NCBI GenBank assembly: GCA_026693085.1
Contig: JAPLNB010000159.1
Span: forward strand, 1 to 59,345
DNA length: 59,345 nucleotides
Source of the DNA: Planctomycetota bacterium
GTDB taxonomy: Bacteria; Planctomycetota; Phycisphaerae; Tepidisphaerales; Tepidisphaeraceae
Direction: 5' to 3'
Part shown: positions 44,807-53,606 of the stretch, in pieces
Numbering within the stretch: the stretch's first letter is position 1
Layout of the letters: the number at the start of each line of letters is the position of its first letter
Translations under genes and position numbers: made by a program
The notes under the pieces: model-generated
Seen by the model: only the letters and a program-made list of their open reading frames with translations
Database searches by the model: none
Told to the model about the DNA's origin: nothing

Positions 44807-45364
44807 ATGAGCACGCGGCCGATCATGGTCATCAGCGGAACAAACCGTCCGAAATCCAACGCGTTGCGGCTCGCAAGCATCGTGGCCCGACACCACGCCC
44901 GGCAGGGCGTGACCGTGGACCTGCTCACCCTATGCGATATGCCGCATGAAGTATTCGACCCGATCGCCTACGCGCAGAAGCCGCCGGCCTTCCTGGCGAT
45001 CCAGCAGCGCGTGCTCGACGCCGCCGGACTGCATGTCATCACCCCGGAGTACAACGGGTCCTTCCCGGGCGCGCTCAAGTACTTCATTGACATGCTCAAG
45101 TTCCCCGAGAGCTTCGATGGCAAGCCCGTGGCGTTCGTAGGCGAAGCAGCCGGGCATTGGGGAGCACTGCGGGCCGTCGAGCAGCTTCAACTGGTCTTCG
45201 GCTACCGAAACGCCCACGTATTCCCGAATCGTGTTTTTATCCCCGCGGTGAACGAGAAGTTTGACGGCAACGCAAACCTTGACCCGACGATCGATGAGCG
45301 GCTGGCGAACCAGGTCAAGGGCTTTGCCGCGTACTGCCATCTCATCGGCCAGTCGCGAAAATGA
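44807..45364 (+). CDS. NADPH-dependent FMN reductase
   Basis: This 185-residue flavodoxin-like protein opens MVISGTNRPKSNALRLASIVARH (flavin phosphate loop) and has VITPEYNGSFPGALKYFIDML and FDGKPVAFVGEAAGHWGALRAVEQL, all typical of NAD(P)H:FMN reductases and quinone reductases of the family. It stands 124 bases after the glycosyltransferase gene and 109 bases before purU. Confidence 0.9.
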   Translation: MSTRPIMVISGTNRPKSNALRLASIVARHHARQGVTVDLLTLCDMPHEVFDPIAYAQKPPAFLAIQQRVLDAAGLHVITPEYNGSFPGALKYFIDMLKFPESFDGKPVAFVGEAAGHWGALRAVEQLQLVFGYRNAHVFPNRVFIPAVNEKFDGNANLDPTIDERLANQVKGFAAYCHLIGQSRK

Positions 45365-45473
45365 GCCCTACTGGTCCGGCATGGATGAGACACCCCCGCG
45401 AACCGCGGTTCCTGGGCTTTGGTGTTCCGGGCGGCCGATGTAGACTCACCGTGATTCCAGCAGGAGAGACTTT

Positions 45474-46373
45474 GTGAACCGCCAGGTATTGGCCATCGTC
45501 AGCATGCTTGGGAAGGACCAGAAAGGCGTCGTCGCGCAGTTTGCCACCTACATGGCCGAACGCGGCATCAACATCCAGGACATCGAGCAGCGCGTCGTCC
45601 ACGGCTTCTTCCTGATGGACATGCTCGTCGACCTCAAAGACCTCACATGCGACCTGTCGGAGCTGATCACCGGCCTCCTGGAACTGGGCCGGCGGATCGA
45701 CATGGAAGTCCGAGTCCATCTGCACAGCCAACGAAAGCCCAAGCGGATGGCGCTGCTCGTCAGCAAAGAGCCGCGCTGCCCAACACAGATCATAGAAGAC
45801 ACAAAATCCGGACGCCTCCATGGACAGATCGCCGGCATCTTCGCAAATCATCCGGACCTGGAAGGGGTGGCCACCAACGCCGGCTTGAAATTCGCGTGGC
45901 ACCCCGCCGACGACCCGGAGAAGCATTTTGACTGGCTGCTCAGAACACTCCAGGAACACGCGGCCGACCTGGTGGTATTGGCCAGGTACATGCGGATCCT
46001 GCCGACGCGGATCGTCCAGGCCTACCGCCACCGCATCATCAACATCCATCCCTCCCTGCTCCCGTATTTCCCGGGAGCCACGCCATACAAGCAGGCGTAT
46101 GAAAGCGGCGTGCGAGTGCATGGCTGCACGGCCCATTTTGTCACCGAACAGCTCGACGAGGGGCCTGTCATCCTCCAGGACGTGTTCCACATCAATGTCG
46201 GCTCGGACACCCTGGACGATGTCAAACGCAACGGGCTGGACCTGGAATCCCAGGTGCTGTCCAAGGCCGTCGGGCTTTTTCTCGATGAGGAACTGGTGGT
46301 CGTCGAGGGAAAGGTGATTTTCAAGCCGGGGATCAGCCGTTTCATGAAGGCCGGCGCGGATGGCAATTCATGA
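45474..46373 (+). CDS. purU: Formyltetrahydrofolate deformylase PurU
   Basis: PurU hydrolyses 10-formyltetrahydrofolate to formate and tetrahydrofolate, linked to purine metabolism. This 299-residue protein has an ACT domain (VLAIVSMLGKDQKGVVAQFATYMAERGINIQDIEQRV) and a formyltransferase-like catalytic domain with NIHPSLLPYFPGATPYKQAYESGVRVHGCTAHFVTEQLDEGPVILQD (catalytic N, H, D). The GTG at 45474 has GGAG upstream. It overlaps the next start by four bases. Confidence 0.93.
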   Translation: MNRQVLAIVSMLGKDQKGVVAQFATYMAERGINIQDIEQRVVHGFFLMDMLVDLKDLTCDLSELITGLLELGRRIDMEVRVHLHSQRKPKRMALLVSKEPRCPTQIIEDTKSGRLHGQIAGIFANHPDLEGVATNAGLKFAWHPADDPEKHFDWLLRTLQEHAADLVVLARYMRILPTRIVQAYRHRIINIHPSLLPYFPGATPYKQAYESGVRVHGCTAHFVTEQLDEGPVILQDVFHINVGSDTLDDVKRNGLDLESQVLSKAVGLFLDEELVVVEGKVIFKPGISRFMKAGADGNS

Positions 46374-47164
46374 TGGACCTGCCGCGATCATTCCACAGCC
46401 TGCCGCAGGAGTCCCAGACGCTGCTGCGCGAACTCGGGCTGACCGAGATGGAACAGGTCTTCACCGACCCGCGGATCGAGACCTGGCGCTCCATCCCCGA
46501 GCGGGAGAATTGCACGCTCGATGCAATGCTCGCCGATGGCCGCACTATCCGCCTGCATATCAAACGCCACAAAGCAGCAAGAAACGCCAAGCCCCCTGGA
46601 GAACAGGAGGCCGACGGCATCTCCATTCTCGAGCAGGCGAAGATCCCGACCATGAAGCTCATCGCGTGGGGAAAAATGGAAGATGGACGCAGCTTTCTGA
46701 TCACCGAGGATCTGGCGGAACACAGGCCCGCCGATAAGCTGATCGAATCCGGCGTGCCGTTTGAGCGGCTGCTCGAGCCGACGGCCGACCTGGCGGCGAA
46801 GCTGCATTCGGCGGGGCTGCACCATCGCGATCTTTACCTGTGCCACTTCCTGGCCAAGTTGGATGACAAGACGCTGGACCTCCGCCTGATCGACGCGGCG
46901 CGCGTCGCGCAGTTGCCTGCGTGGTTCTTCCGCCAGCGATGGATCGTCAAGGATCTGGCCCAGTTCTGGTACAGCGCGACACGATTGTCAGTGTCCACAG
47001 AACAGCTTGAAAAGTGGCTGCAGCGATACGCCCAGCAGCGAAGCCTCGAAACGATCGACACGCTGCGCAGGGCGATCGAACGCAAGGTGCGGTGGATTAC
47101 GCGGCATGATGCGAAGCTGAACGAGAGGCAACCGCAGCGGAACCTGTCGCTGCCGGGAACGTGA
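46370..47164 (+). CDS. Lipopolysaccharide kinase (InaA/WaaP-like)
   Basis: The 264-residue product matches the Kdo/heptose kinases of lipopolysaccharide core synthesis. The kinase catalytic loop reads LHHRDLYLCHFL (HRDLY and CHF as in WaaP), then DLRLIDAARVAQLP (Asp of the DFG-like motif) and WIVKDLAQFWYSA. Its ATG overlaps the purU stop (ATGA), so it is in the same operon. An uncertain point is the substrate, heptose or Kdo. Confidence 0.85.
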   Translation: MMDLPRSFHSLPQESQTLLRELGLTEMEQVFTDPRIETWRSIPERENCTLDAMLADGRTIRLHIKRHKAARNAKPPGEQEADGISILEQAKIPTMKLIAWGKMEDGRSFLITEDLAEHRPADKLIESGVPFERLLEPTADLAAKLHSAGLHHRDLYLCHFLAKLDDKTLDLRLIDAARVAQLPAWFFRQRWIVKDLAQFWYSATRLSVSTEQLEKWLQRYAQQRSLETIDTLRRAIERKVRWITRHDAKLNERQPQRNLSLPGT

Positions 47165-47171
47165 GAGCACT

Positions 47172-48302
47172 TTGAAGATCGCACTGATCATCTTGCATGC
47201 CGACACGCAGCGGGGCGGGGCCGAGCGGTACACGCTGAACCTGGCCCACACGCTGGCCGGCGATAAACACGATGTGACACTGCTGGCAAGCTCTTTCGGC
47301 CAGTTACCGGCGGCGGTGAAGCCGGTGCAGATCGGGCAGCGGGCGCTGACACGCACTGGGCGGTACCTGCGCTTCCTCGATGCGCTCGACAAGCACCTGG
47401 GGCAGTGCGATTACGACCTGATGCACGCCATGCTGCCGGTGCACCGGTGCGATGTCTACCATCCGCACGCCGGCGTGGCGGCCGAGATGGGCGGGGCATG
47501 GTTCAGCCGACCCAGACGCTTTGCACAGGTGGAGCGTGAACTCCTGACCGGCACGCACACCCCGGTCGTGCTGTGCCTGTCCGATTACATCAAGCGCGAT
47601 CTGCGCAAGCACTACACGATCGACCAGGGGCGGCTGTTCTCGCTGTTCAACGCCGTGGATCTACGGCGATTCGATCCGGCGGCAAACGAGGATCGAGCCC
47701 AGACCCGAGCAAAGCTTCGCGTTGGCGATGAACAGGTCCTGTCGCTGATGATCGCACAGGACTTCGATCGCAAGGGCTTGCGGCAGGCGATTGAGGCACT
47801 GGCACAGGTGCCCGATCGTCGAATGGTGCTGGCGGTGGTTGGTGGAGATGCATCACCCCCCTACCGCCGGCTGGCAAAGAAGCTGGGCGTGGCGGAACGG
47901 GTGATCTTCGCGGGCGTGGCATCCGATCCACGACCGTTCTACCGCGCGGCGGACTTCTTCGTGCTGCCAACTCTGCATGATCCATGCAGCCTGGCGGTGC
48001 TGGAGTCGCTGACGATGGGCATGCCGGTCATCAGCACCATCCAGAACGGGGCGTGCGAAATCATGCGAGATGGACAAGAGGGATTTATCTTGCAGGACCC
48101 CTTGGACGTGACACGGCTGGCGGAGGCAATGCAGGCGATGCTCGAGCCGGATCTGCGGGCGCGGATGCGGCAGGCGTGCCTGGCGCTGCGGCCGAGGCTG
48201 TCGCATGAGGAACACATGCTCAGGTTGATGGAGGCATATCGGATCGCAAACGCCGGATTCTCGCCTACGGGCGTGGATCAATCTCCTGCTGGAGGAGCTT
48301 GA
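47172..48302 (+). CDS. GT4 glycosyltransferase (WaaG-like)
   Basis: This 376-residue transferase starts at TTG 47172, seven bases after the kinase gene. It contains KIALIILHADTQRGGAERYTLNLAHTLAG, a donor domain VLSLMIAQDFDRKGLRQAIEAL and the E-x7-E type motif DPCSLAVLESLTMGMPVIST. Its place after a WaaP-like kinase suggests lipopolysaccharide core assembly. The last 38 bases overlap the GNAT gene from the opposite strand. Confidence 0.85.
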   Translation: MKIALIILHADTQRGGAERYTLNLAHTLAGDKHDVTLLASSFGQLPAAVKPVQIGQRALTRTGRYLRFLDALDKHLGQCDYDLMHAMLPVHRCDVYHPHAGVAAEMGGAWFSRPRRFAQVERELLTGTHTPVVLCLSDYIKRDLRKHYTIDQGRLFSLFNAVDLRRFDPAANEDRAQTRAKLRVGDEQVLSLMIAQDFDRKGLRQAIEALAQVPDRRMVLAVVGGDASPPYRRLAKKLGVAERVIFAGVASDPRPFYRAADFFVLPTLHDPCSLAVLESLTMGMPVISTIQNGACEIMRDGQEGFILQDPLDVTRLAEAMQAMLEPDLRARMRQACLALRPRLSHEEHMLRLMEAYRIANAGFSPTGVDQSPAGGA

Positions 48303-48696
48303 GGTCAGACCGTTCGAACCAGCCGGTGGTGAGCCAGAATCGCTCGCCTTCTTTATTGTTGCTGAATACGAAGATGCCGCATTTGAGGATGCCTTCGTCG
48401 CGCAGGCGGTCGAGGCAACGCTGGACGATCGTCCTTCCCAAGCCCCGATTGCGGTGCGATGGTGCAACGGCCAGGTGATGGAGTGTCCCGCGCCGACCGT
48501 CGTGGCCGCAGAGGACGGCGGCAATGATCCGCCCGCGCTCGCGCGCGATGAAACTCATGCCAGGGTTGCGGCGGAGGAAGGCGGCGATGTGCTCGCGGCC
48601 GTCGGCGTCGTTCAGGCCGATGCCCTCCTGCTGCCGCCAGAAGGCGAACACGGCGTCGTAGTCGGCCATCGTCATCTCGGTGATGTCGTGGGGCAC
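48265..48696 (-). CDS. GNAT-family N-acetyltransferase
   Basis: The start is GTG 48696, with AAAGG upstream. The 143-residue fold is complete: TLHHLAVAPSHRNRGLGRTIVQRCLDRLRDEGILKCGIFVFSNNKEGERFWLTTGWFERSDLKLLQQEI, where RNRGLG binds acetyl-CoA. It follows fumarase by 12 bases, so it is likely co-transcribed. The substrate is unknown. Confidence 0.85.
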   Translation of the reverse strand: MPHDITEMTMADYDAVFAFWRQQEGIGLNDADGREHIAAFLRRNPGMSFIARERGRIIAAVLCGHDGRRGTLHHLAVAPSHRNRGLGRTIVQRCLDRLRDEGILKCGIFVFSNNKEGERFWLTTGWFERSDLKLLQQEIDPRP

Positions 48697-48708
48697 GGCG
48701 ATGGCCTT

Positions 48709-50325
48709 TCAATGCGCCGGGGCGAGTTGCTCGAAAAAGTCATTGCCCTTGTCGTCGACGATGATGAATGCAGCAAAATCAACTATCTCTATCTTGCGAA
48801 TCGATTCCATGCCAAGTTCCTCGAAAGCCACCAGCTCGACTTTCTTGATATTGGACTGGGCGAGGAGAGCGGCGGGGCCGCCGATGGAGCCAAGGTAGAA
48901 GCCGCCGTGTTTCCTGCAGGCGTCGGTGACGGCCTTGGAGCGGTTGCCTTTGGCGATCATAACCAGTGAGCCGCCATGGGATTGGAAAAGATCGACGAAG
49001 GAGTCCATTCGGCCGGCGGTGGTGGGGCCGAACGAGCCGGAGGGCAACCCAGGCGGAGTTTTGGCCGGACCAGCGTAATAAATGGGGTGGTTCTTGAAGT
49101 ACTCGGGCATGGGTTGGCCGGAGTCAAGCAAGCTTCTTATACGAGCATGAGCGGCGTCGCGGGCGACGATCAGGGTGCCGCTGAGTTCGAGCCGAGTCTT
49201 GACGGGGAACTTGGCGAGGATCTGGCGGACTTTGTCCATGCCGATGTTCAGGTCGATTTTGACCGGCGGGGCGAGCGTAGGGGGATTGGCGGGGAGGTAT
49301 TTCTCGGGATGCAACTCCAATTTCTCCAGAAAGATACCGTCGCAGGTGATCTTGGCTTTGATGTTCCGATCGGCCGAGCACGAGACGCCGATGCCGATGG
49401 GGCAGGAGGCGGCGTGACGCGGGAGGCGGATCACGCGGATATCGTGGGCAATGTATTTGCCGCCGAACTGGGCGCCGATGCCGCAGCGGAAGGAGGCTTG
49501 TAGAATCTCGGATTCCATGTCGGTGTCGCGAAAGGCGCAACCTGTTGGGGAGCCAGTGGTTGGGAGGTGATCGAGGGTGCCGGCGGAGGCGAGTTTGACG
49601 GTCTTGAGGGTCAGCTCGGCGCTGGTGCCGCCAACGACGATGGCGACGTGATACGGAGGACAGGCGGCGGTCCCGATGTCTTTGAGCTTGGAGGACAGGA
49701 ACTTCAGCAATTCCAACGGGTTAAGAATGGATGGAGTTTGTTGGAAAAGAAAGGTCTTGTTGGCGGAGCCGCCGCCTTTGGCGATGAAGAGGAAATGGTA
49801 CTGGTCGCCGGGTTCGGCAATGATGTCGATCTGGGCGGGGAGGTTGGTGGCGGTGTTCTTCTCCTCGAACATGCTCAAGGGGGCAAGTTGGGAATAACGT
49901 AAATTCTTCTCTTGCCAGGTTTTGTAGATGCCTTCGGAGAGGGCGGCGGCGTCGTCGGTGTCGGTGAGGACGTGTTGACCCTTTTTGGCCAGGACGATCG
50001 CGGTGCCGGTGTCTTGGCAGCTTGGGAGCTGGCCGGCGGCGGCAACAACGGCGTTGAGGAGGTGGGTGTGGATGACGTAGCGGTCGTTGTCGGAGGCTTC
50101 AGGGTCGTCGAGTTCCGTGCGGAGCTGCTGGAGGTGGGTCGGGCGGAGGTAGAATGAGACATCGGCGAAGGCCTGTTGGGCCAAGAGTTTAAGAGCGGAT
50201 GGGGCAACGTGCAGGAGCATTCGGCCGGGGACTTGGATCTCGGAAACGCCGTCGCGGGTGAGCAGCCGATAGGGGGTATCGTCAGGGGCGAGTCTGAAGA
50301 GCGGTTCGTAGGCAAAGTCTGGCAT
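48709..50325 (-). CDS. fumA: Fumarate hydratase, class I (iron-sulfur)
   Basis: Converts fumarate to malate in the TCA cycle using a [4Fe-4S] cluster. The 538-residue product has the family's landmarks: [17 protein letters not shown] (cluster cysteine), [102 protein letters not shown], and the C-terminal [33 protein letters not shown]. The ATG at 50325 has AAGGATC upstream; a longer frame reads into the phased C-run tract and is rejected. Confidence 0.93.
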   Translation of the reverse strand: MPDFAYEPLFRLAPDDTPYRLLTRDGVSEIQVPGRMLLHVAPSALKLLAQQAFADVSFYLRPTHLQQLRTELDDPEASDNDRYVIHTHLLNAVVAAAGQLPSCQDTGTAIVLAKKGQHVLTDTDDAAALSEGIYKTWQEKNLRYSQLAPLSMFEEKNTATNLPAQIDIIAEPGDQYHFLFIAKGGGSANKTFLFQQTPSILNPLELLKFLSSKLKDIGTAACPPYHVAIVVGGTSAELTLKTVKLASAGTLDHLPTTGSPTGCAFRDTDMESEILQASFRCGIGAQFGGKYIAHDIRVIRLPRHAASCPIGIGVSCSADRNIKAKITCDGIFLEKLELHPEKYLPANPPTLAPPVKIDLNIGMDKVRQILAKFPVKTRLELSGTLIVARDAAHARIRSLLDSGQPMPEYFKNHPIYYAGPAKTPPGLPSGSFGPTTAGRMDSFVDLFQSHGGSLVMIAKGNRSKAVTDACRKHGGFYLGSIGGPAALLAQSNIKKVELVAFEELGMESIRKIEIVDFAAFIIVDDKGNDFFEQLAPAH

Positions 50326-50864
50326 TGTTTGATCCTTATGGCACGGGTTCCGCGAAGGGGTATAAGGTAGCTTGTGAATGCGGAAGTGCAACGGTTTTGC
50401 GCCCCCCCCGGCGACCCCCGCTGCACCCCCGAAAGTCCCCCTAAAACCCCCAAAAAACCACCCGCCGCTCCCCCTTTTGGGAGCCTGTTTCGACACAAAG
50501 CACAGAGAGCGATCCACAGATTACGCAGATTAACACCGATGGGAGGAGAAGGGGGTGAGGGGGTGGGAGGCCCGCCGAAAAAACGCTGGGAGACACCCGG
50601 TGGAGGCGTGGTAAGAGCCTGGAAGCCCAGGAAGTGGCCCTAATGTGCATCCGGGGCTGTGGAGCGATTCGACGCGAGGAGAGGCGCCGTGGAAAGCAGG
50701 GGCAGGTGGGTTGGGCGATCCGTCTGTCGCATAACGATGTTCCTCCCTATGACCGGCGCTGTTGCGCGAAAGGAGTGTTGGGGGCGCAGCGATATGAGCG
50801 GAACGCTCGGAGAAGCCGGGCGAAAAGAGATTTATTTTTTGCGGGCGCACAGCGCTGGATTTGT
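50326..50864. other. Intergenic region with phased C runs and filler repeats
   Basis: The region has no convincing gene. It holds the inverted array of C runs (50402-50476), an ACAGATTACGCAGATTAACA-type filler sequence around 50516-50540, and G-rich sequence of no clear role up to 50864. Confidence 0.5.
50402..50543 (-). repeat. Phased C-run array with filler repeat (inverted copy)
   Basis: On the plus strand C runs begin at 50402, 50415, 50426, 50437 and 50447 (spacings 13, 11, 11, 10); a further one lies at 50469. On the minus strand they are G runs on the fumarase coding strand, 76 bases and more before its start codon. The sequence next to it (CACAGATTACGCAGATTAA) is a commonly seen intergenic filler. 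It lacks the AT-rich head found in the other copies. Confidence 0.65.
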
Positions 50865-52085
50865 TTAGTTGCTGCTTGACGGGTGGAATCGGAGTCGCCG
50901 GGAGAGGTAGGCGGAGAGGAAGAGGAGGGAGATGTAGGCGATGGGGGGTTCGGGGATGAGGATGGAGGGGGTGAGGAGGTAAGTGCGGGAAGTCGAGGGG
51001 AAGGCGAGCGGGTGGCCGGTGGCGATGATGTAACCGGGTTCGTTGACGGCGATGGCGTCGGTGAGGAGGAGGTTCGGGGTGGTGAGGAGGGAGTTGAGGT
51101 CGTAGGAAAACCAATTGCCGGTGAGGCCGGACTGCCAGAGAGTGGCGGAACGCGAGTTGGGGTTGGCAGAGTCGAAGGTGTAGCCGACGATCTGGTTCTG
51201 GTCGTTTATGTCCGTTGGGCGGGCGGAGTCAAAGGGGGAGTCAGGTGGCAGGCCGAGGTCGGTGATGGGGGTGTCGGCGATGGAGGCGAAAGCGTGCATG
51301 TTGTAGTTGATGGGAGGGATGAGGCCTGGGGGAGCTTGGCCGTAGCCGCCGAAGGCGTAGGCGTAGCCGGTGATGACGCCGTGGTTGTTGATGTCGATGC
51401 CTTCGCTTTGGAGGTTTGAGGGGTCGGCGGGGCCGTTGTTGACGAAAGGTTCGAGGAAATTGGTATCGCCGTTGGGGTATCTGCGGAAGGCGTGGTTGCG
51501 CAGGTGGCCGGTGACAAATCCGGCGTTGTTGATGGCGTTGGCGGAGGCGGGTTGCCAGCCTGGGGTGATGTCGGTCATTTGGCCGGTGGTGGTGTTGTAG
51601 AGGATGCCGCGGTATTGGACGGCGGATTCGTTAAGGGAGTCGGTGTGGTCCTGAAAGTTCAGGGTGGAGTCGCCGACAGCGATGCCTTGGTCGTTGATGT
51701 CGTAGAGTCGGCAATAGCGGATGAATCCGCCGTAGAGTGGCCCATGCCATTGGCCCTCCCAGAATCCGCCCCAGGAGTACTGACCCAGAGGTCCGACGTG
51801 CGTAACCTTGTTGCCGTTGATGACCAGGCCATCCTTGGACCACCAGAACTCGCGATTGACGTAGGAGGTGTCGATCCAGCCGACGGATTGGCCGCCGAGA
51901 TTAATGGCGCGGAGGTGCGTTGGGCCGGAGGGGGAGAGGGGGACATAGTTGTGGAAGTACGGGAGAGCGGCGAGTTGGGCGGGAGTCCAGTCGGTGATCT
52001 CGGTGGCGGAGTAGGTGGCGACAGCGGCGGAGGCGAGGGGACCGGTGAAAAGCATGACAACTGCGACGAAGAAGCGAGTAGGCAT
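50865..52085 (-). CDS. Secreted protein with PEP-CTERM anchoring signal
   Basis: GGGAGG precedes the ATG at 52085. The 406-residue product has a signal peptide (MPTRFFVAVVMLFTGPLASAA), repeats of the 'DINDQGIAVG', 'AINNAGFVTG', 'DINNHGVITG' and 'DINDQNQIVG' type (as found in extracellular propeller-like HAF repeats), and a C-terminal PEP motif IPEPPIAYISLLFLSAYLSRRLRF, which resembles PEP-CTERM sorting tails handled by exosortase. The function is unknown. Confidence 0.85.
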   Translation of the reverse strand: MPTRFFVAVVMLFTGPLASAAVATYSATEITDWTPAQLAALPYFHNYVPLSPSGPTHLRAINLGGQSVGWIDTSYVNREFWWSKDGLVINGNKVTHVGPLGQYSWGGFWEGQWHGPLYGGFIRYCRLYDINDQGIAVGDSTLNFQDHTDSLNESAVQYRGILYNTTTGQMTDITPGWQPASANAINNAGFVTGHLRNHAFRRYPNGDTNFLEPFVNNGPADPSNLQSEGIDINNHGVITGYAYAFGGYGQAPPGLIPPINYNMHAFASIADTPITDLGLPPDSPFDSARPTDINDQNQIVGYTFDSANPNSRSATLWQSGLTGNWFSYDLNSLLTTPNLLLTDAIAVNEPGYIIATGHPLAFPSTSRTYLLTPSILIPEPPIAYISLLFLSAYLSRRLRFHPSSSN

Positions 52086-52533
52086 GGCTGCCTCCCGAAA
52101 AGACACGAGGGTGTAAGAGTAATGTACATTGCATCGACTGAATGTGCAACAGTATTCTGTGTCAAGCAAAAGAAAAGGGTCACTCCTCATTAATTGACAA
52201 CGACCGCGAGGACCGCCTCCAACTTCACCCCACCGCCGGCGCTTCATCCCCCATCGCCCGCCACGCCAAATCCCCCCTCCGCCCCACCATTTCTACAAAA
52301 CGAACCCATTTCCCACATTCGAAAATCGACATTCGAAAATCGAAAATGGCCCAAACCCAGGCCCCGCCAACGGCCCCAGAACACAACCAGCCGGTCCGAC
52401 GGGGGAGAATAGGGGGAGAAAAGGGTGGTTCTGGGGTGACTTTTGGGGTAGCGCAGGGGAATTTTTGGGGGAGCAAAGGGGTACTTCCCCCACTCGCCTT
52501 CCTGTACAATCACTCACTCAAAAGGAGACCTTC
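52086..52533. other. Intergenic region with repeat element
   Basis: No gene is seen. The region contains the composite repeat copy 2 (52293-52482) immediately upstream of the next gene. Confidence 0.5.
52293..52482 (+). repeat. Composite repeat, copy 2: AT-rich head, linker and 11-nt phased G runs
   Basis: The head (52293-52350) shares CTACAAAACGAACCC and the TTCGAAAATCGA units with copy 1. The linker is shorter and more diverged, with GGTCCGAC before the array. G runs start at 52401, 52412, 52423, 52433, 52445, 52456, 52467 and 52478: 11-nt spacing within one base throughout, with dissimilar spacers. It ends 52 bases before the start codon of the isomerase gene, so a transcript of that gene could carry it in its leader. 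Confidence 0.8.
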
Positions 52534-53400
52534 ATGCCCCACGAACTCACCCGCCGCCGTTTCCTCTCCCTCTCCACCGCCGCCGCCGCCACCTCCCTCC
52601 TACCCCGCCACTCCCTCGCCGCCGAACCTTGGCCCCTCCGCCTCTCCACCTCCTCCATCCATTACAGCAAACTCCCCATCGAACAAACCTGCCAACGCAT
52701 CTCCGCCCTCGGCTTCCAAGCCATCGACATCTGGTCCGCCTACACCGGCTGCCCACATCTCGACGACGTCCTCACCCGCCTCGGCCCCGATGGCCTCAAA
52801 GACCTCCTCGCCAAACACAACCTCAAACTCTTCGCCTTCTCCGTCTACGTCGGCGGCTACCGAAAATACGCCGAACTCCTCGGCAAATCCGGCGGCGGCC
52901 TCGCCATCCAAGGCGCCTCCGCCCCCGTCAAACCCGCCGAACTCAAAACCCGCATGAAAACCTTCCTCGACTCCCTCAAACCCGACCTCGAACTCGCCGA
53001 AAAACACAACTCCTTCCTCGCCATCGAAAACCACGGCTCCTCCCTCCTCGACTCCCCCGACTCCTTCAAAGCCTTCACCGACCTCAACACCCACCCCCGC
53101 CTCGGCATCGCCCTCGCCCCCTATCACCTCCAAGCCATCAAAGCCCCCGTCGAACAAGTGATCGCCATCTGCGGCAAACAGCTCCTCTTCTTCTACGCCT
53201 GGCAACTCGCCGACGCCACCAACCAACTCCCCGGCATCGGCCCCACCGACTTCACCCCCTGGCTATCCGCCCTGGCCAAAATCAATTACGCCGGCTACGT
53301 GAATCCCTTCATGCACGGCGAACTCCCCCCCGACCCAATGTCCGCCGCCCTCACCCAATCCCGCGACTACCTCAAGACCACCCACGCCAAGACCATGTGA
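52534..53400 (+). CDS. TAT-exported sugar phosphate isomerase/epimerase-like TIM barrel
   Basis: AAGGAG precedes the ATG at 52534. The 288-residue product has a twin-arginine signal (RRRFLSLSTAAAATSLLPRHSLAA) and a xylose-isomerase-like barrel: LSTSSIHYSKLPIEQTCQRISALGFQAIDIWSAY, KHNLKLFAFSVYVGG, NSFLAIENHGSSLLDSPDSFKAFTDL, RLGIALAPYHLQAI, NYAGYVNPFMHG. Barrels of this family isomerise or epimerise sugars. The next gene encodes a Gfo/Idh/MocA oxidoreductase, and the two may belong to one sugar pathway. Confidence 0.83.
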   Translation: MPHELTRRRFLSLSTAAAATSLLPRHSLAAEPWPLRLSTSSIHYSKLPIEQTCQRISALGFQAIDIWSAYTGCPHLDDVLTRLGPDGLKDLLAKHNLKLFAFSVYVGGYRKYAELLGKSGGGLAIQGASAPVKPAELKTRMKTFLDSLKPDLELAEKHNSFLAIENHGSSLLDSPDSFKAFTDLNTHPRLGIALAPYHLQAIKAPVEQVIAICGKQLLFFYAWQLADATNQLPGIGPTDFTPWLSALAKINYAGYVNPFMHGELPPDPMSAALTQSRDYLKTTHAKTM

Positions 53401-53533
53401 TCCCCACCGCCCCTATCCCACCAACGCTCCACGCCCACACCCCGACACCTCCCACCCCCACGCCCCCCGCCCGCCATCCCGGTAAAACACCCCCACCAAC
53501 CCGAGGAAACCAAAGGCTGAAGGCCTTCGAGGA

Positions 53534-53606
53534 GGAATCAGCGGCGGCGGCTGGCCTGGTACCCGGCATTCGTGTCGGAATCATCGGCGGCGGCTGGCCT
53601 GGTACC
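53534..53606 (+). repeat. Direct repeat of 30 nt, offset 43 bases
   Basis: The 30-nt unit (with one mismatch) occurs at 53534-53563 and 53577-53606. The second copy encodes the Rossmann motif GGGWPG of the following oxidoreductase, while the first lies before the gene in another frame. The 43-base offset is not a multiple of three. Confidence 0.75.

Noticed and set aside
50374..50517. N-terminal extension of fumarase
   Set aside because: The extension reads through the phased C-run repeat and a filler repeat; a good ribosome-binding site marks the start at 50325.
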